Positions 41,673 to 50,094 of a DNA stretch of 64,000 bases are shown here, piece after piece. How positions within the stretch are numbered: position 1 is the stretch's first letter; each line of letters opens with the position of its first letter. The position numbers and the translations under genes are program-made. The stretch is from JAGRMG01 sp047975215 (GTDB taxonomy: Bacteria > Pseudomonadota > Alphaproteobacteria > Rhodobacterales > Rhodobacteraceae): contig JBKEDD010000088.1 in assembly GCA_047975215.1 (NCBI GenBank), positions 22,507 to 86,506 of the forward strand, written 5' to 3'. The notes beneath the pieces were generated by a model. It had not been told where the DNA came from, searched no databases, and saw only the letters and a list, made by a program, of their open reading frames with translations.

Positions 41673-42959
41673 ATGGATACGATTTTCGCCTTGGCCACTG
41701 CGCCGGGCAGGGCCGGGGTCGCCGTTATCCGCATTTCCGGGCCACGGGCGTACATCGCGGCAGGGCGACTGGCCGGACCGGGGCTGTTGCCGCGTGGCAT
41801 GACGGTCCGAAAGTTGCGTGATGACGCTGGCAGTGTGCTGGACGAGGGTATCGTTCTCACCTTTGCCGGGCCGGCAAGTTTCACGGGCGAAGACGTGGCC
41901 GAGCTTCAGGTGCACGGCAGTAGCGCCGTGATCGCGAAAATTCTCGCGATCCTGTCGCAGATCGACGGTTTGCGGCTGGCCGATCCCGGCGAATTCACGC
42001 GCCGGGCGCTTGAGAACGGGCGGCTTGATCTGGCACAGGTCGAGGGCCTGGCAGACCTGATCGACGCGGAAACCGAGGCACAGCGGCGGCAGGCACAGGC
42101 GCTGTTGTCCGGCGATCTCGGGGAATTGGCGGAACGCTGGCGGCAGAAGCTGATTCGGGCGGCATCGCTGATCGAAGCGGTGATCGACTTTGCAGATGAG
42201 GACGTTCCGGGCGATGTTTCCCCGGAGGTACGCGCGCTGCTTGAATCGGTTTCGTGGGACCTGCGCGCGGAACTGGCCGGCGTGAGAATCGCCGAGCGCA
42301 TTCGGAACGGTTTCGAGGTTGCCATCGTCGGTGCGCCGAACGTCGGGAAGTCCACGCTGCTGAACGCGCTGGCGGGGCGGAAGGCCGCGATCACCTCGGA
42401 ATTCGCGGGAACCACGCGCGACGTGATCGAGGTGCGCATGGATCTGGCGGGTCTGCCGGTCACGTTGCTGGATACCGCCGGGCTTCGCGAAACCGACGAT
42501 GTTGTTGAAGGAATGGGCGTCGCGCTGGCCCGGGATCGCGCCCGGGCAGCGGATTTGCGGGTTTTTCTGGCCGAGGCGGGCGAATCGCTGGACGTGGCCA
42601 TGCATGACGGCGATATTCGGATTCTGCCGAAAGCGGATAGGCGGGCCGACCCGGCAGGATCGGTATCGGGGCTGACTGGCCAGGGGATCGACGCGCTGGT
42701 TGCGGAAATATCGAGGGTGCTTTCGGTCAGATCGGCCGGCGCCGGGATCGCCACCCGCGAACGGCATCGGGCGGCGATGGACCGGGCGGCGTGTTCGCTG
42801 GATGTGGTGCGGGGTTTGCTTGACCACGGACCGGACCGATATGACATTGCGGCGGACGAGTTGCGCAGCGCGATTCGCGCCCTTGAATCCCTGGTCGGGC
42901 GTATCGATGTGGAAACTCTGCTGGACGAGATCTTCGCCAGCTTCTGTCTGGGCAAGTGA
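41673..42959 (+). CDS. mnmE: tRNA modification GTPase MnmE
   Basis: With MnmG it installs the cmnm5 group on U34 of certain tRNAs. The product has 428 residues, slightly short for the family. The N-terminal formyl-THF-binding domain spans about 1-115. The GTPase domain has G1 GAPNVGKS at 220-227, G2 GTTRD and G3 DTAGLRE. The C-terminal CLGK (C425) matches the conserved C-x-G-K end. The G4 position reads PKAD (319-322) instead of NKxD, which is unusual. It overlaps mnmG. Confidence 0.95.
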   Translation: MDTIFALATAPGRAGVAVIRISGPRAYIAAGRLAGPGLLPRGMTVRKLRDDAGSVLDEGIVLTFAGPASFTGEDVAELQVHGSSAVIAKILAILSQIDGLRLADPGEFTRRALENGRLDLAQVEGLADLIDAETEAQRRQAQALLSGDLGELAERWRQKLIRAASLIEAVIDFADEDVPGDVSPEVRALLESVSWDLRAELAGVRIAERIRNGFEVAIVGAPNVGKSTLLNALAGRKAAITSEFAGTTRDVIEVRMDLAGLPVTLLDTAGLRETDDVVEGMGVALARDRARAADLRVFLAEAGESLDVAMHDGDIRILPKADRRADPAGSVSGLTGQGIDALVAEISRVLSVRSAGAGIATRERHRAAMDRAACSLDVVRGLLDHGPDRYDIAADELRSAIRALESLVGRIDVETLLDEIFASFCLGK

Positions 42960-42961
42960 GG

Positions 42962-44839
42962 GTGTTTCACGTGAAACATTCGGCGTTCGATATCGTGGTG
43001 ATCGGTGGCGGTCATGCCGGAACCGAGGCCGCCCACGCGGCGGCCCGAATGGATGTTCGTACCGCTCTTGTCACCTTGCGCCGTGCCGATATCGGCGTGA
43101 TGTCGTGCAATCCGGCTATTGGTGGGTTGGGCAAGGGCCACCTGGTTCGCGAGATCGACGCGATGGATGGCGTTATGGGCCGCGTCGCGGACCGTGCCGG
43201 AATCCAGTTCCGGCTTCTGAACCGGCGCAAAGGGCCCGCGGTGCAGGGGCCGCGTGCGCAGGCGGACAGGATGTTGTATCGCGCAGCGATGCTGGCCGAA
43301 ACCGAGGCGCGTGGCGATCTCGAGATCGTCGAGGGTGAGGCCGTCGATTTCCTGATGCGTGGCGATTCGGTAGCCGGCGTGGTACTGGCGGACGGTTCCG
43401 AGATCGCCGCGCGAGCGGTGGTCCTGACCTCGGGCACCTTTCTGCGCGGTATGATTCACATAGGCGATGCCACCCATGCGGGGGGGCGCATGGGCGATCG
43501 ACCGTCGCTCAGGCTGGCCGAGCGTATCGACGGTTTCGGCCTGCCGCTGGGACGGCTGAAAACCGGAACGCCGCCGCGTCTTGATGGGCGCACGATTGAT
43601 TGGGATGGTCTGGAAATGCAGCCGGGCGATGACGACCCGGTTCTGTTTTCCTTTCTGTCGCGAAGCGTCGAGGCGCCCCAGATCGCGTGCGGCATTACCC
43701 ACACCAATCCGCGAACCCACGATATTATCCAGCGCAATCTGGCGCGTTCGGCGATGTATGGCGGGCATATAGAAGGTGTCGGTCCGCGGTACTGCCCGTC
43801 GATCGAGGACAAGATCGTGCGGTTTGCGGACAAATCCTCGCATCAGATTTTCCTTGAACCCGAAGGCGCGCACGATCACACCGTTTACCCGAACGGGATT
43901 TCAACATCGCTGCCCGTCGAGGTTCAGGAGGAGTACGTTCATTCCATCCGCGGACTGGAACGGGCTGCGATCCTTCAGCCGGGATACGCCATCGAGTATG
44001 ATTATGTCGATCCGCGCGCCCTGACGGGTGAACTGGCTGTGCGGGACGTGCCCGGGCTTTACCTTGCCGGCCAGATCAACGGCACCACAGGATACGAGGA
44101 GGCGGCGGCGCAGGGCCTGGCTGCCGGGCTGAACGCGGCGCTGGCGGTGTCGGGGCGCGAGGCGCTGTGCTTCAGCCGCGCGAACAGCTATATCGGCGTC
44201 ATGATCGACGATCTGACAACGCGGGGTGTCAGCGAACCCTACCGCATGTTCACCTCGCGTGCCGAGTTCCGGCTTTCGCTGCGGGCTGACAACGCAGACC
44301 AACGGCTAACTCCGCTCGCGATCAACCTGGGATGTGTTTCGGATCATCGCAAGCGCGTCTTTCAGGACAAGATGGAGCGGCTAGAAGGCGCCACAAGCCG
44401 TCTGAATGCGGCGCTGTTCACGCCAAGACAGGTGTCGCAGGCGGGCATCCGCATCAATCAGGACGGCAGCAGGCGTACCGGCATGGATTTGCTGGCCTTT
44501 CCGGATGTGTCGTTTGAAGATCTGATCGTGCTGGATAGCGATCTGGACGAGGTCGATACCGCCATCCTCAGGCAGATCGAACGCGATGCGCTCTATGCTC
44601 ATTACATCGAGCGACAGAAACAGGACATCGCGGCGCTAAAGCGTGACGAGGATCGCCGGATTCCCGAGGACTTTGACTATTCGACGCTTGTCGGCCTGTC
44701 CAATGAACTCAAGCTCAAGCTTTCGCGCGTGCAGCCCGCAAATCTGGCACAGGCAGCGCGGATAGATGGCATGACCCCGGCGGCGCTGGCGCTGGTCCTG
44801 GCGCGTTTGCGGCGTGGCGAACGGGTGCGGCGGGCATGA
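42962..44839 (+). CDS. mnmG: tRNA uridine-5-carboxymethylaminomethyl modification enzyme MnmG (GidA)
   Basis: The FAD- and NADH-dependent partner of MnmE, about 625 residues. GTG 42962 gives the family N-terminus MFHVKHSAFD. GTG 42956, which overlaps the mnmE stop by four bases, is an alternative. The FAD-binding VVIGGGHAGTEAA lies near residue 11. GPRYCPSIEDKI and LAGQINGTTGYEEAAAQG are MnmG hallmarks. Codons 1-6 lie inside a perfect parS site. It overlaps rsmG by four bases. Confidence 0.96.
   Translation: MFHVKHSAFDIVVIGGGHAGTEAAHAAARMDVRTALVTLRRADIGVMSCNPAIGGLGKGHLVREIDAMDGVMGRVADRAGIQFRLLNRRKGPAVQGPRAQADRMLYRAAMLAETEARGDLEIVEGEAVDFLMRGDSVAGVVLADGSEIAARAVVLTSGTFLRGMIHIGDATHAGGRMGDRPSLRLAERIDGFGLPLGRLKTGTPPRLDGRTIDWDGLEMQPGDDDPVLFSFLSRSVEAPQIACGITHTNPRTHDIIQRNLARSAMYGGHIEGVGPRYCPSIEDKIVRFADKSSHQIFLEPEGAHDHTVYPNGISTSLPVEVQEEYVHSIRGLERAAILQPGYAIEYDYVDPRALTGELAVRDVPGLYLAGQINGTTGYEEAAAQGLAAGLNAALAVSGREALCFSRANSYIGVMIDDLTTRGVSEPYRMFTSRAEFRLSLRADNADQRLTPLAINLGCVSDHRKRVFQDKMERLEGATSRLNAALFTPRQVSQAGIRINQDGSRRTGMDLLAFPDVSFEDLIVLDSDLDEVDTAILRQIERDALYAHYIERQKQDIAALKRDEDRRIPEDFDYSTLVGLSNELKLKLSRVQPANLAQAARIDGMTPAALALVLARLRRGERVRRA
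42963..42978. other. parS centromere site 1
   Basis: TGTTTCACGTGAAACA, a perfect palindrome identical to the consensus ParB-binding site. It forms codons 1-6 of mnmG (read as FHVK) and lies about 2.5 kb upstream of parA. Confidence 0.93.
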
Positions 44840-45456
44840 GTGGAAACGACCGGGCACTGCCCGGAATGGATGTTTCACGTGAAACACTCGACCGCCTCCA
44901 TGCGTTCGAGAATGTTTTGCGAAAGTGGAATCGTCGTATCAACCTGGTTTCACAGGCGAGTCTCGATAACCTGTGGCATCGGCATATAGCGGATTCGGTT
45001 CAGGTATTCCGGTCTGCCGCGCCGCGGGGCCATTGGGTTGACATGGGAAGCGGCGGCGGATTTCCGGGGCTTGTCGTGGCGGTTCTGGCTGCGAGCGAGC
45101 GGCACGATATGAAAGTGACACTGATCGAGAGCGACCAGCGAAAGGCTGCATTTCTACGCGTCGCGGCGCGGGAGACCGGCGCCACCTGCACGGTGCTTGC
45201 CGAACGAATCGAGAGCGTGCCACCACAGGGCGCGGATACGGTATCGGCCCGTGCGCTGGCCGATCTGGGCACGCTGCTGGGGTATGTTCAGCGGCACCTG
45301 AAGGCCACAGGAACCGCGCTGTTTCCCAAGGGAGTCACCTGGGAAAAAGAACTGTCGGCGGCACGGGGGCAATGGCGTTTCGATGCCGAACCGATTACAA
45401 GTCGTACCGAGGCCGGAGCCGTCATTTTGAAAATTCAGGGAGTGTCGCGTGCCTGA
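44836..45456 (+). CDS. rsmG: 16S rRNA (guanine527-N7)-methyltransferase RsmG (GidB)
   Basis: Methylates G527 of 16S rRNA, in the streptomycin-binding region. The product has 206 residues. The SAM-binding motif WVDMGSGGGFPGLV lies at about 67-80. NRRINLVS and RHIADS upstream are family signatures. It starts in the four-base overlap with mnmG and overlaps parA by eight bases. Residues 12-17 are encoded by a parS site (VSRET). Confidence 0.96.
   Translation: MSGNDRALPGMDVSRETLDRLHAFENVLRKWNRRINLVSQASLDNLWHRHIADSVQVFRSAAPRGHWVDMGSGGGFPGLVVAVLAASERHDMKVTLIESDQRKAAFLRVAARETGATCTVLAERIESVPPQGADTVSARALADLGTLLGYVQRHLKATGTALFPKGVTWEKELSAARGQWRFDAEPITSRTEAGAVILKIQGVSRA
44871..44886. other. parS centromere site 2
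   Basis: A second perfect TGTTTCACGTGAAACA, inside rsmG and read in a different frame from site 1 (VSRET). It lies 563 bases before the parA start. Confidence 0.93.
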
Positions 45457-46258
45457 TCTGTCCCGCCCCAAGGGGCCGAAAATCATCGCGGTGGCCAATC
45501 AGAAGGGCGGTGTGGGCAAGACCACAACGGCGATCAACCTCGCGTCCGCGTTGGCGGAAAGCGGACAGAAGGTGCTGATCGTCGATCTCGACCCGCAGGG
45601 CAATGCCTCGACCGGGCTGGGCATCGATTCGGCCAACCGCGATCTGACCACCTACGATCTGCTGGTTGACGACGCGTCGCTGACGGAGGTGATCCGCGAT
45701 ACCGGATTTGCCGGACTCAGCATTATTCCGGCTACGGTTGATCTGAGCTCTGCGGATATCGAGTTGTTTTCCAACGAAAAAAGAAGCTTTCTGTTGCACG
45801 ATGCGTTGCGCCAGACAGCGATGGACAGGTTCGGATTCGATTATATCCTGATCGACTGCCCGCCATCGCTGAGCCTGCTTACCGTCAACGCCATGGTCGC
45901 CGCCCATTCTGTTCTGGTGCCGCTGCAAAGCGAGTTCTTCGCGCTTGAAGGGTTGTCGCAACTCATGCTGACGATTCGCGAGATACGCCAGACAGCCAAC
46001 CCCGACCTGCGCATCGAGGGCGTGGTGCTGACGATGTATGACCGCCGCAACAACCTGTCGCGCCAGGTCGAACAGGATGCGCGCGACAATCTTGGCGATC
46101 TGGTGTTCAACACGGTGATCCCGCGCAACGTTCGTGTCAGCGAGGCGCCGTCCTATGCGATGCCGGTACTAAGCTACGATGCGAATTCACAGGGTGCCCT
46201 TGCCTATCGGGAACTCGCGCGGGAACTTGCCCGCAAACACAACAGGATCGCTGCATGA
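45449..46258 (+). CDS. parA: Chromosome partitioning ATPase ParA (Soj)
   Basis: A Walker-type ATPase of 269 residues that moves ParB-parS complexes along the nucleoid. The deviant Walker A KGGVGKTT is at 19-26, and the Walker B-like YILIDCPPSL lies near 130. It overlaps rsmG by eight bases and parB's longest frame by four, as in the standard alphaproteobacterial order. Confidence 0.97.
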   Translation: MPDLSRPKGPKIIAVANQKGGVGKTTTAINLASALAESGQKVLIVDLDPQGNASTGLGIDSANRDLTTYDLLVDDASLTEVIRDTGFAGLSIIPATVDLSSADIELFSNEKRSFLLHDALRQTAMDRFGFDYILIDCPPSLSLLTVNAMVAAHSVLVPLQSEFFALEGLSQLMLTIREIRQTANPDLRIEGVVLTMYDRRNNLSRQVEQDARDNLGDLVFNTVIPRNVRVSEAPSYAMPVLSYDANSQGALAYRELARELARKHNRIAA

Positions 46259-46278
46259 CCGGCCAGGAGGATGACGCC

Positions 46279-47166
46279 ATGACCGAGAAGAAGCCTAAAC
46301 CGCGTGGGCTGGGGCGGGGGTTGTCGGCACTGATGGCGGATGTCCGCCCGGAGCAGGGCGCAGCCGAAGGCGAACGGCGGCCCGACATGCAGGTGCCGAT
46401 CGAAAAGCTGGCGGCCAATCCCGATCAGCCGCGTCGCAGCTTTGGACAGGGCGATCTTGAGGATCTGGCGGCCTCGATCCGTGAGAAGGGGGTTCTTCAA
46501 CCCCTGATTGTTCGCCCCGCCGGGGACGGCATGTTTCAGATCGTCGCCGGCGAAAGGCGCTGGCGTGCGGCGCAGATGGCGCAATTGCATCAGTTGCCGG
46601 TTCTGGTGCGCGATCTGGACGATACCGAAGTGCTTGAGATCGCGATCATCGAGAACATTCAGCGCGCCGATCTGAATGCCGTGGAAGAAGCAATCGGATA
46701 CCGCCAGCTTATGGACCGGTTCGGCCATACGCAGGAAAAGCTGAGCCAGGCGCTTGGCAAGAGCCGGAGCCATATCGCCAACCTGCTGCGCTTGCTGAAC
46801 CTTCCCGACGACGTGCGCACGATGATTCAGGATGGCAGCCTGTCGGCGGGCCATGCACGGGCGCTGATTACCTGCGAGAATCCGTCGGAACTGGCGCGCA
46901 AGGTCGTGCGGGGCGGGCTGTCGGTGCGTGCCACCGAGGCGCTGGTCAAGAAACAGCAGCGCGGCGAGGAGACGCCAAAGCGCCCGTCGCGGCAGAATGA
47001 TCCGCAGAAAGATGCCGATACCCGCGCGCTCGAGGGCGACTTGTCCGCCGCCCTCGGGATGCGCGTGTCGATAGAGCACGGGCCGAAGGGCGAGGCGGGG
47101 CGTCTGATCGTCAGCTATGACAGCCTCGATCAGCTTGACGACCTGTGCGCGCGGCTTAGCCGTTAG
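46279..47166 (+). CDS. parB: Chromosome partitioning protein ParB (Spo0J), CTPase
   Basis: Binds parS and spreads as a CTP-dependent clamp. The product has 295 residues from ATG 46279, which has AGGAGG eight bases upstream and gives the usual MTEKKPKPRGLGRGLSAL start. ATG 46255 (ATGA overlap with parA) is an alternative adding eight residues. The CTP-binding GERRWRA box lies near 95. ENIQRADLN and the helix-turn-helix LGKSRSHIANLLRLL follow. The C-terminal dimerisation domain is at about 250-295. Confidence 0.96.
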   Translation: MTEKKPKPRGLGRGLSALMADVRPEQGAAEGERRPDMQVPIEKLAANPDQPRRSFGQGDLEDLAASIREKGVLQPLIVRPAGDGMFQIVAGERRWRAAQMAQLHQLPVLVRDLDDTEVLEIAIIENIQRADLNAVEEAIGYRQLMDRFGHTQEKLSQALGKSRSHIANLLRLLNLPDDVRTMIQDGSLSAGHARALITCENPSELARKVVRGGLSVRATEALVKKQQRGEETPKRPSRQNDPQKDADTRALEGDLSAALGMRVSIEHGPKGEAGRLIVSYDSLDQLDDLCARLSR

Positions 47167-47509
47167 GCCGCGACCAGATGAACGCTAGTACCGCGGTCAA
47201 GACAACACCTTGAATTATAACGATTATCTTTGATACCCCGAGTATCAGCGTCAGCGCGAAAACGGCCACGACAGAAACGGTGGCAAGCCGCTTGGCTATC
47301 GGCCGAATGGCGCCCGAGCGGTTCCAGTCCTCGATAACCGGCCCGAAGGTGCGGTGTGTCAGTATCCAGTGATGCAGCCGTTCGGAAGAACGCGCGAAGA
47401 AGAACGATGCCAGCAGCAGGAACGGAACCGTCGGCAACAGCGGCAGGAAGGCGCCGACAACCGCCAGCCCGACGCAGATCAGTCCCAGCCCTGCCCAGAC
47501 GAACTTCAT
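47156..47509 (-). CDS. YbaN family (DUF454) membrane protein
   Basis: The product has 117 residues with about three membrane helices. The N-terminal GLGLICVGLAVVGAFLPLLPTVPFLLLASFFFARSS block and HHWILTHRTFGPVIEDW are the DUF454 signature. The function of the family is unknown. It overlaps the end of parB by 11 bases on the opposite strand and lies three bases from hemW. Confidence 0.9.
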   Translation of the reverse strand: MKFVWAGLGLICVGLAVVGAFLPLLPTVPFLLLASFFFARSSERLHHWILTHRTFGPVIEDWNRSGAIRPIAKRLATVSVVAVFALTLILGVSKIIVIIQGVVLTAVLAFIWSRPNG

Positions 47510-47512
47510 CGT

Positions 47513-48667
47513 TCAATCCGCCAGCAGGTCGCGGATGACCGCGTTGAGGACGGCACGGCCGCGGCCGGTCGCGGCCAGACGACCGTTGCCGACAGAGATC
47601 ATCCCAAGTTCAACCAGACGCCCGATCCGCTCGGCGGCGAAGGGCGCACCGTTCAGCGCGGCAAAGCGGCCCAGGTCCAGACCCTCGTGGATGCGCAATC
47701 CCATCATCACATAGTCCTCGGCCTGTTCGCGGCCCGTCAGTTCGGTACGCCCGGATTCACCCGACCCCCTGCCGACATGATGCAGCCATTGACCCGGCGC
47801 AAGCGGTGATTCCGTCGCAAGGCGCCGCCCGCCCACCGTGATCCGGCCGTGCGCGCCGGGGCCGATGCCGACATAATCGCCACCGCGCCAGTAAATCAGG
47901 TTGTGGCGGGATTGTGCACCGCTACGGGCATGGTTGGAAACTTCGTAGGCGACAAACCCGTGAGCGGCGCAGATCTCCTGCGTCGCATCGAACATGTCGG
48001 CTGCCAAATCCTCGCCGGGAAGTCCGCGCAGCTTGCCCGCCTCGTGGCGCGCGCCAAAGGCGGTGTCCGCCTCGACGGTCAGTTGATAAAGCGACAGGTG
48101 ATCGCCCGCCATCGTCAGGGCCTGGGAAAGTTCTTCGCACCACTGCCGCAGCTTCTGATCCTGCCGCGCATAGATCAGGTCGAAACTGACGCGTTCGAAG
48201 GTGTTGCCCGCGATATCCAGCGCCGCGCGTGCGTCGGCCGCGGTGTGAATGCGGCCCAGTCGCCGCAGATCGCTGTCGTTCAGCGCCTGGATACCCAGCG
48301 AGACGCGGTTGACCCCGCCATCGCGGTAGGCGGCGAGGCGGCCCGCCTCGACAGATCCGGGGTTGGCTTCGAGCGTCACCTCCATGTCGTTGGAGGTGGG
48401 CCAGCGCCGGCGCGCGGCGTCGATGATCGCGGCGACGGTATCGGGCGCCATAAGCGAAGGCGTGCCGCCGCCGAAGTAGATGGTGTTCAGTATCCGCCCC
48501 GGCAATTCGGCGGCGGTGCGCGCGATCTCGCTCAGATAGGCGCGGGCCCAGGCGGGTTGGTCGATGTCACGCGCGACATGGCTGTTGAAATCGCAATAGG
48601 GGCACTTTGCCTGACAGAACGGCCAATGCACAGAGAGGCCAAAGCCGCCTGGCAGGTGTTCAGCCAA
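47513..48667 (-). CDS. hemW: Radical SAM heme chaperone HemW
   Basis: The product has 384 residues. The radical SAM cluster motif CQAKCPYC gives C18, C22 and C25. YFGGGTPSLM and VTLEANPGSV follow, and VSLGIQALND is the coproporphyrinogen oxidase-like family mark. The additional cysteine of true HemN (CxxxCxxC-x-C) is absent, supporting HemW, which binds heme and inserts it into acceptor proteins. It overlaps rdgB by eight bases. Confidence 0.93.
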   Translation of the reverse strand: MAEHLPGGFGLSVHWPFCQAKCPYCDFNSHVARDIDQPAWARAYLSEIARTAAELPGRILNTIYFGGGTPSLMAPDTVAAIIDAARRRWPTSNDMEVTLEANPGSVEAGRLAAYRDGGVNRVSLGIQALNDSDLRRLGRIHTAADARAALDIAGNTFERVSFDLIYARQDQKLRQWCEELSQALTMAGDHLSLYQLTVEADTAFGARHEAGKLRGLPGEDLAADMFDATQEICAAHGFVAYEVSNHARSGAQSRHNLIYWRGGDYVGIGPGAHGRITVGGRRLATESPLAPGQWLHHVGRGSGESGRTELTGREQAEDYVMMGLRIHEGLDLGRFAALNGAPFAAERIGRLVELGMISVGNGRLAATGRGRAVLNAVIRDLLAD

Positions 48668-49271
48668 AACAGGCGGCCACGAATTTCCGCATCGCTACCG
48701 CACGGTGACTGATCCGGTTCTTTTCTTCGGGATCCATTTCCGCGAAGGTGATGTCATATCCGTCAGGGATGAAAACCGGATCATAGCCATGGCCCTGCCG
48801 TCCCCGCATTGGCCAGGTCATGCGGCCCGATACCGCGCCTTCGAATACCTCGTCCCGGCCATCGGGCCAGGCCAGCACCAGGGTACAGCGGAACCGTGCC
48901 GTGCGCGGAAGCGGTGCGTTCAGTGCCTCCAGTTCGTGTTGGGCGCGCCGCATCGCCAAGACGAAATCACGCCCATGGGGTGTTTCGGCCCAATCCGCCG
49001 TGTGGACGCCGGGCGCACCCCCGAGCGCGTCGATCTCGAGCCCGGAATCGTCGGCCAGCGCCGGGAGGCCGGTGGCGCGCGTGGCGGCGTGCGCCTTGAT
49101 GCGGGCGTTTCCCACAAAGGTTTCCTCGGTCTCTGCGGGTTCGGGCAGGTTCAATTCGGCGGCTCCCACGACGGCGACACCGTGGGGCGCAAGAAGCTGC
49201 GTCATTTCCACCAGCTTGCCGGCGTTGTGCGTGGCAATCAGCAGCCGGTCGCAGGTGAAAGTTCGGGTCAT
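48660..49271 (-). CDS. rdgB: XTP/dITP diphosphatase RdgB
   Basis: A house-cleaning enzyme of 203 residues that hydrolyses dITP, XTP and related deaminated purine nucleotides. THNAGKLVEM at the N-terminus, DDSGLEIDAL near 73, GYDPVFIPDGY and the C-terminal KNRISHRAVAM are the family motifs. It overlaps rph by four bases and hemW by eight, in the rph-rdgB-hemW operon. Confidence 0.96.
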   Translation of the reverse strand: MTRTFTCDRLLIATHNAGKLVEMTQLLAPHGVAVVGAAELNLPEPAETEETFVGNARIKAHAATRATGLPALADDSGLEIDALGGAPGVHTADWAETPHGRDFVLAMRRAQHELEALNAPLPRTARFRCTLVLAWPDGRDEVFEGAVSGRMTWPMRGRQGHGYDPVFIPDGYDITFAEMDPEEKNRISHRAVAMRKFVAACFG

Positions 49272-49981
49272 GCGGTGGCGGCCTTCTGCGCGGCGGTCAG
49301 TTCGCTTATGCCCTTCTGGGCCAGATCGAGAAGCTGATTCATCTGATCGCGCGAAAACAGCGAACCTTCGGCCGACATCTGTACCTCGATCAGGCTGCCC
49401 GAACCGGTCATGATAAAGTTGCCGTCCACGCCGGCCTCGCTGTCTTCGGGATAGTCGAGATCCAGCACCGCCTGGCCGGCATAGATGCCGCAGGAAACCG
49501 CGGCCACCGGATCAACCAGCGGGTCGCTCAGAACCTCTCCGGTTATCATCAGCCGGTTTACCGCAAGGCGCAGCGCCACCCAACCGCCGGTGATCGCGGC
49601 GCATCGCGTACCGCCATCGGCCTGAAGCACGTCGCAATCCACGGTGATCTGGCGTTCGCCCAGCGCCACCCGGTCGACGCCGGCACGCAATGCGCGGCCG
49701 ATCAGGCGTTGAATCTCGACGGTGCGGCCGCCCTGTTTGCCGGCCGACGCCTCGCGCCGCATCCGCGTGTTGGTGGCGCGCGGCAGCATTCCGTATTCTG
49801 CCGTGACCCAGCCAAGCCCCGAGCCCTTGATGAATGGTGGCACCCGATCTTCGATGGTGGCGGTGCAGAGGACGTGGGTGTCGCCGACCTTGATCAGGCA
49901 GGATCCTTCGGCGTGTTTGGTAAAGCCGGTTTCGATTGAAGTCGGACGCATTTCGCTTAAGTTTCGACCAGAGGGGCGCAT
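49268..49981 (-). CDS. rph: Ribonuclease PH
   Basis: A phosphorolytic 3'-5' exoribonuclease of 237 residues that trims tRNA precursors. GWVTAEYGMLPRAT and the R-rich RMRREASAGKQGGRTVEIQRLIGRAL region are the catalytic family signature (about 57-90). The ATG at 49981 is preceded by AAGGAA. It is the first gene of rph-rdgB-hemW and divergent from hrcA. A possible promoter (TTGCGC, 18 bases, TATCTC) lies on the minus strand between them. Confidence 0.97.
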   Translation of the reverse strand: MRPSGRNLSEMRPTSIETGFTKHAEGSCLIKVGDTHVLCTATIEDRVPPFIKGSGLGWVTAEYGMLPRATNTRMRREASAGKQGGRTVEIQRLIGRALRAGVDRVALGERQITVDCDVLQADGGTRCAAITGGWVALRLAVNRLMITGEVLSDPLVDPVAAVSCGIYAGQAVLDLDYPEDSEAGVDGNFIMTGSGSLIEVQMSAEGSLFSRDQMNQLLDLAQKGISELTAAQKAATA

Positions 49982-50094
49982 GGGAATTCCTTTGTTGGAC
50001 GGGGCGGAGATACAGCCGCGCGGGGCGGCTGCGCAACCCCGATTGACCTTTGTTGTTCTTTGTCCCTAATGACGGCCCACCCAGGCGGCATGAC

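Noticed and set aside
41906..43879. 657-residue minus-strand frame across mnmE and mnmG
   Set aside because: The sense frames are conserved core genes. The antisense translation is low complexity.
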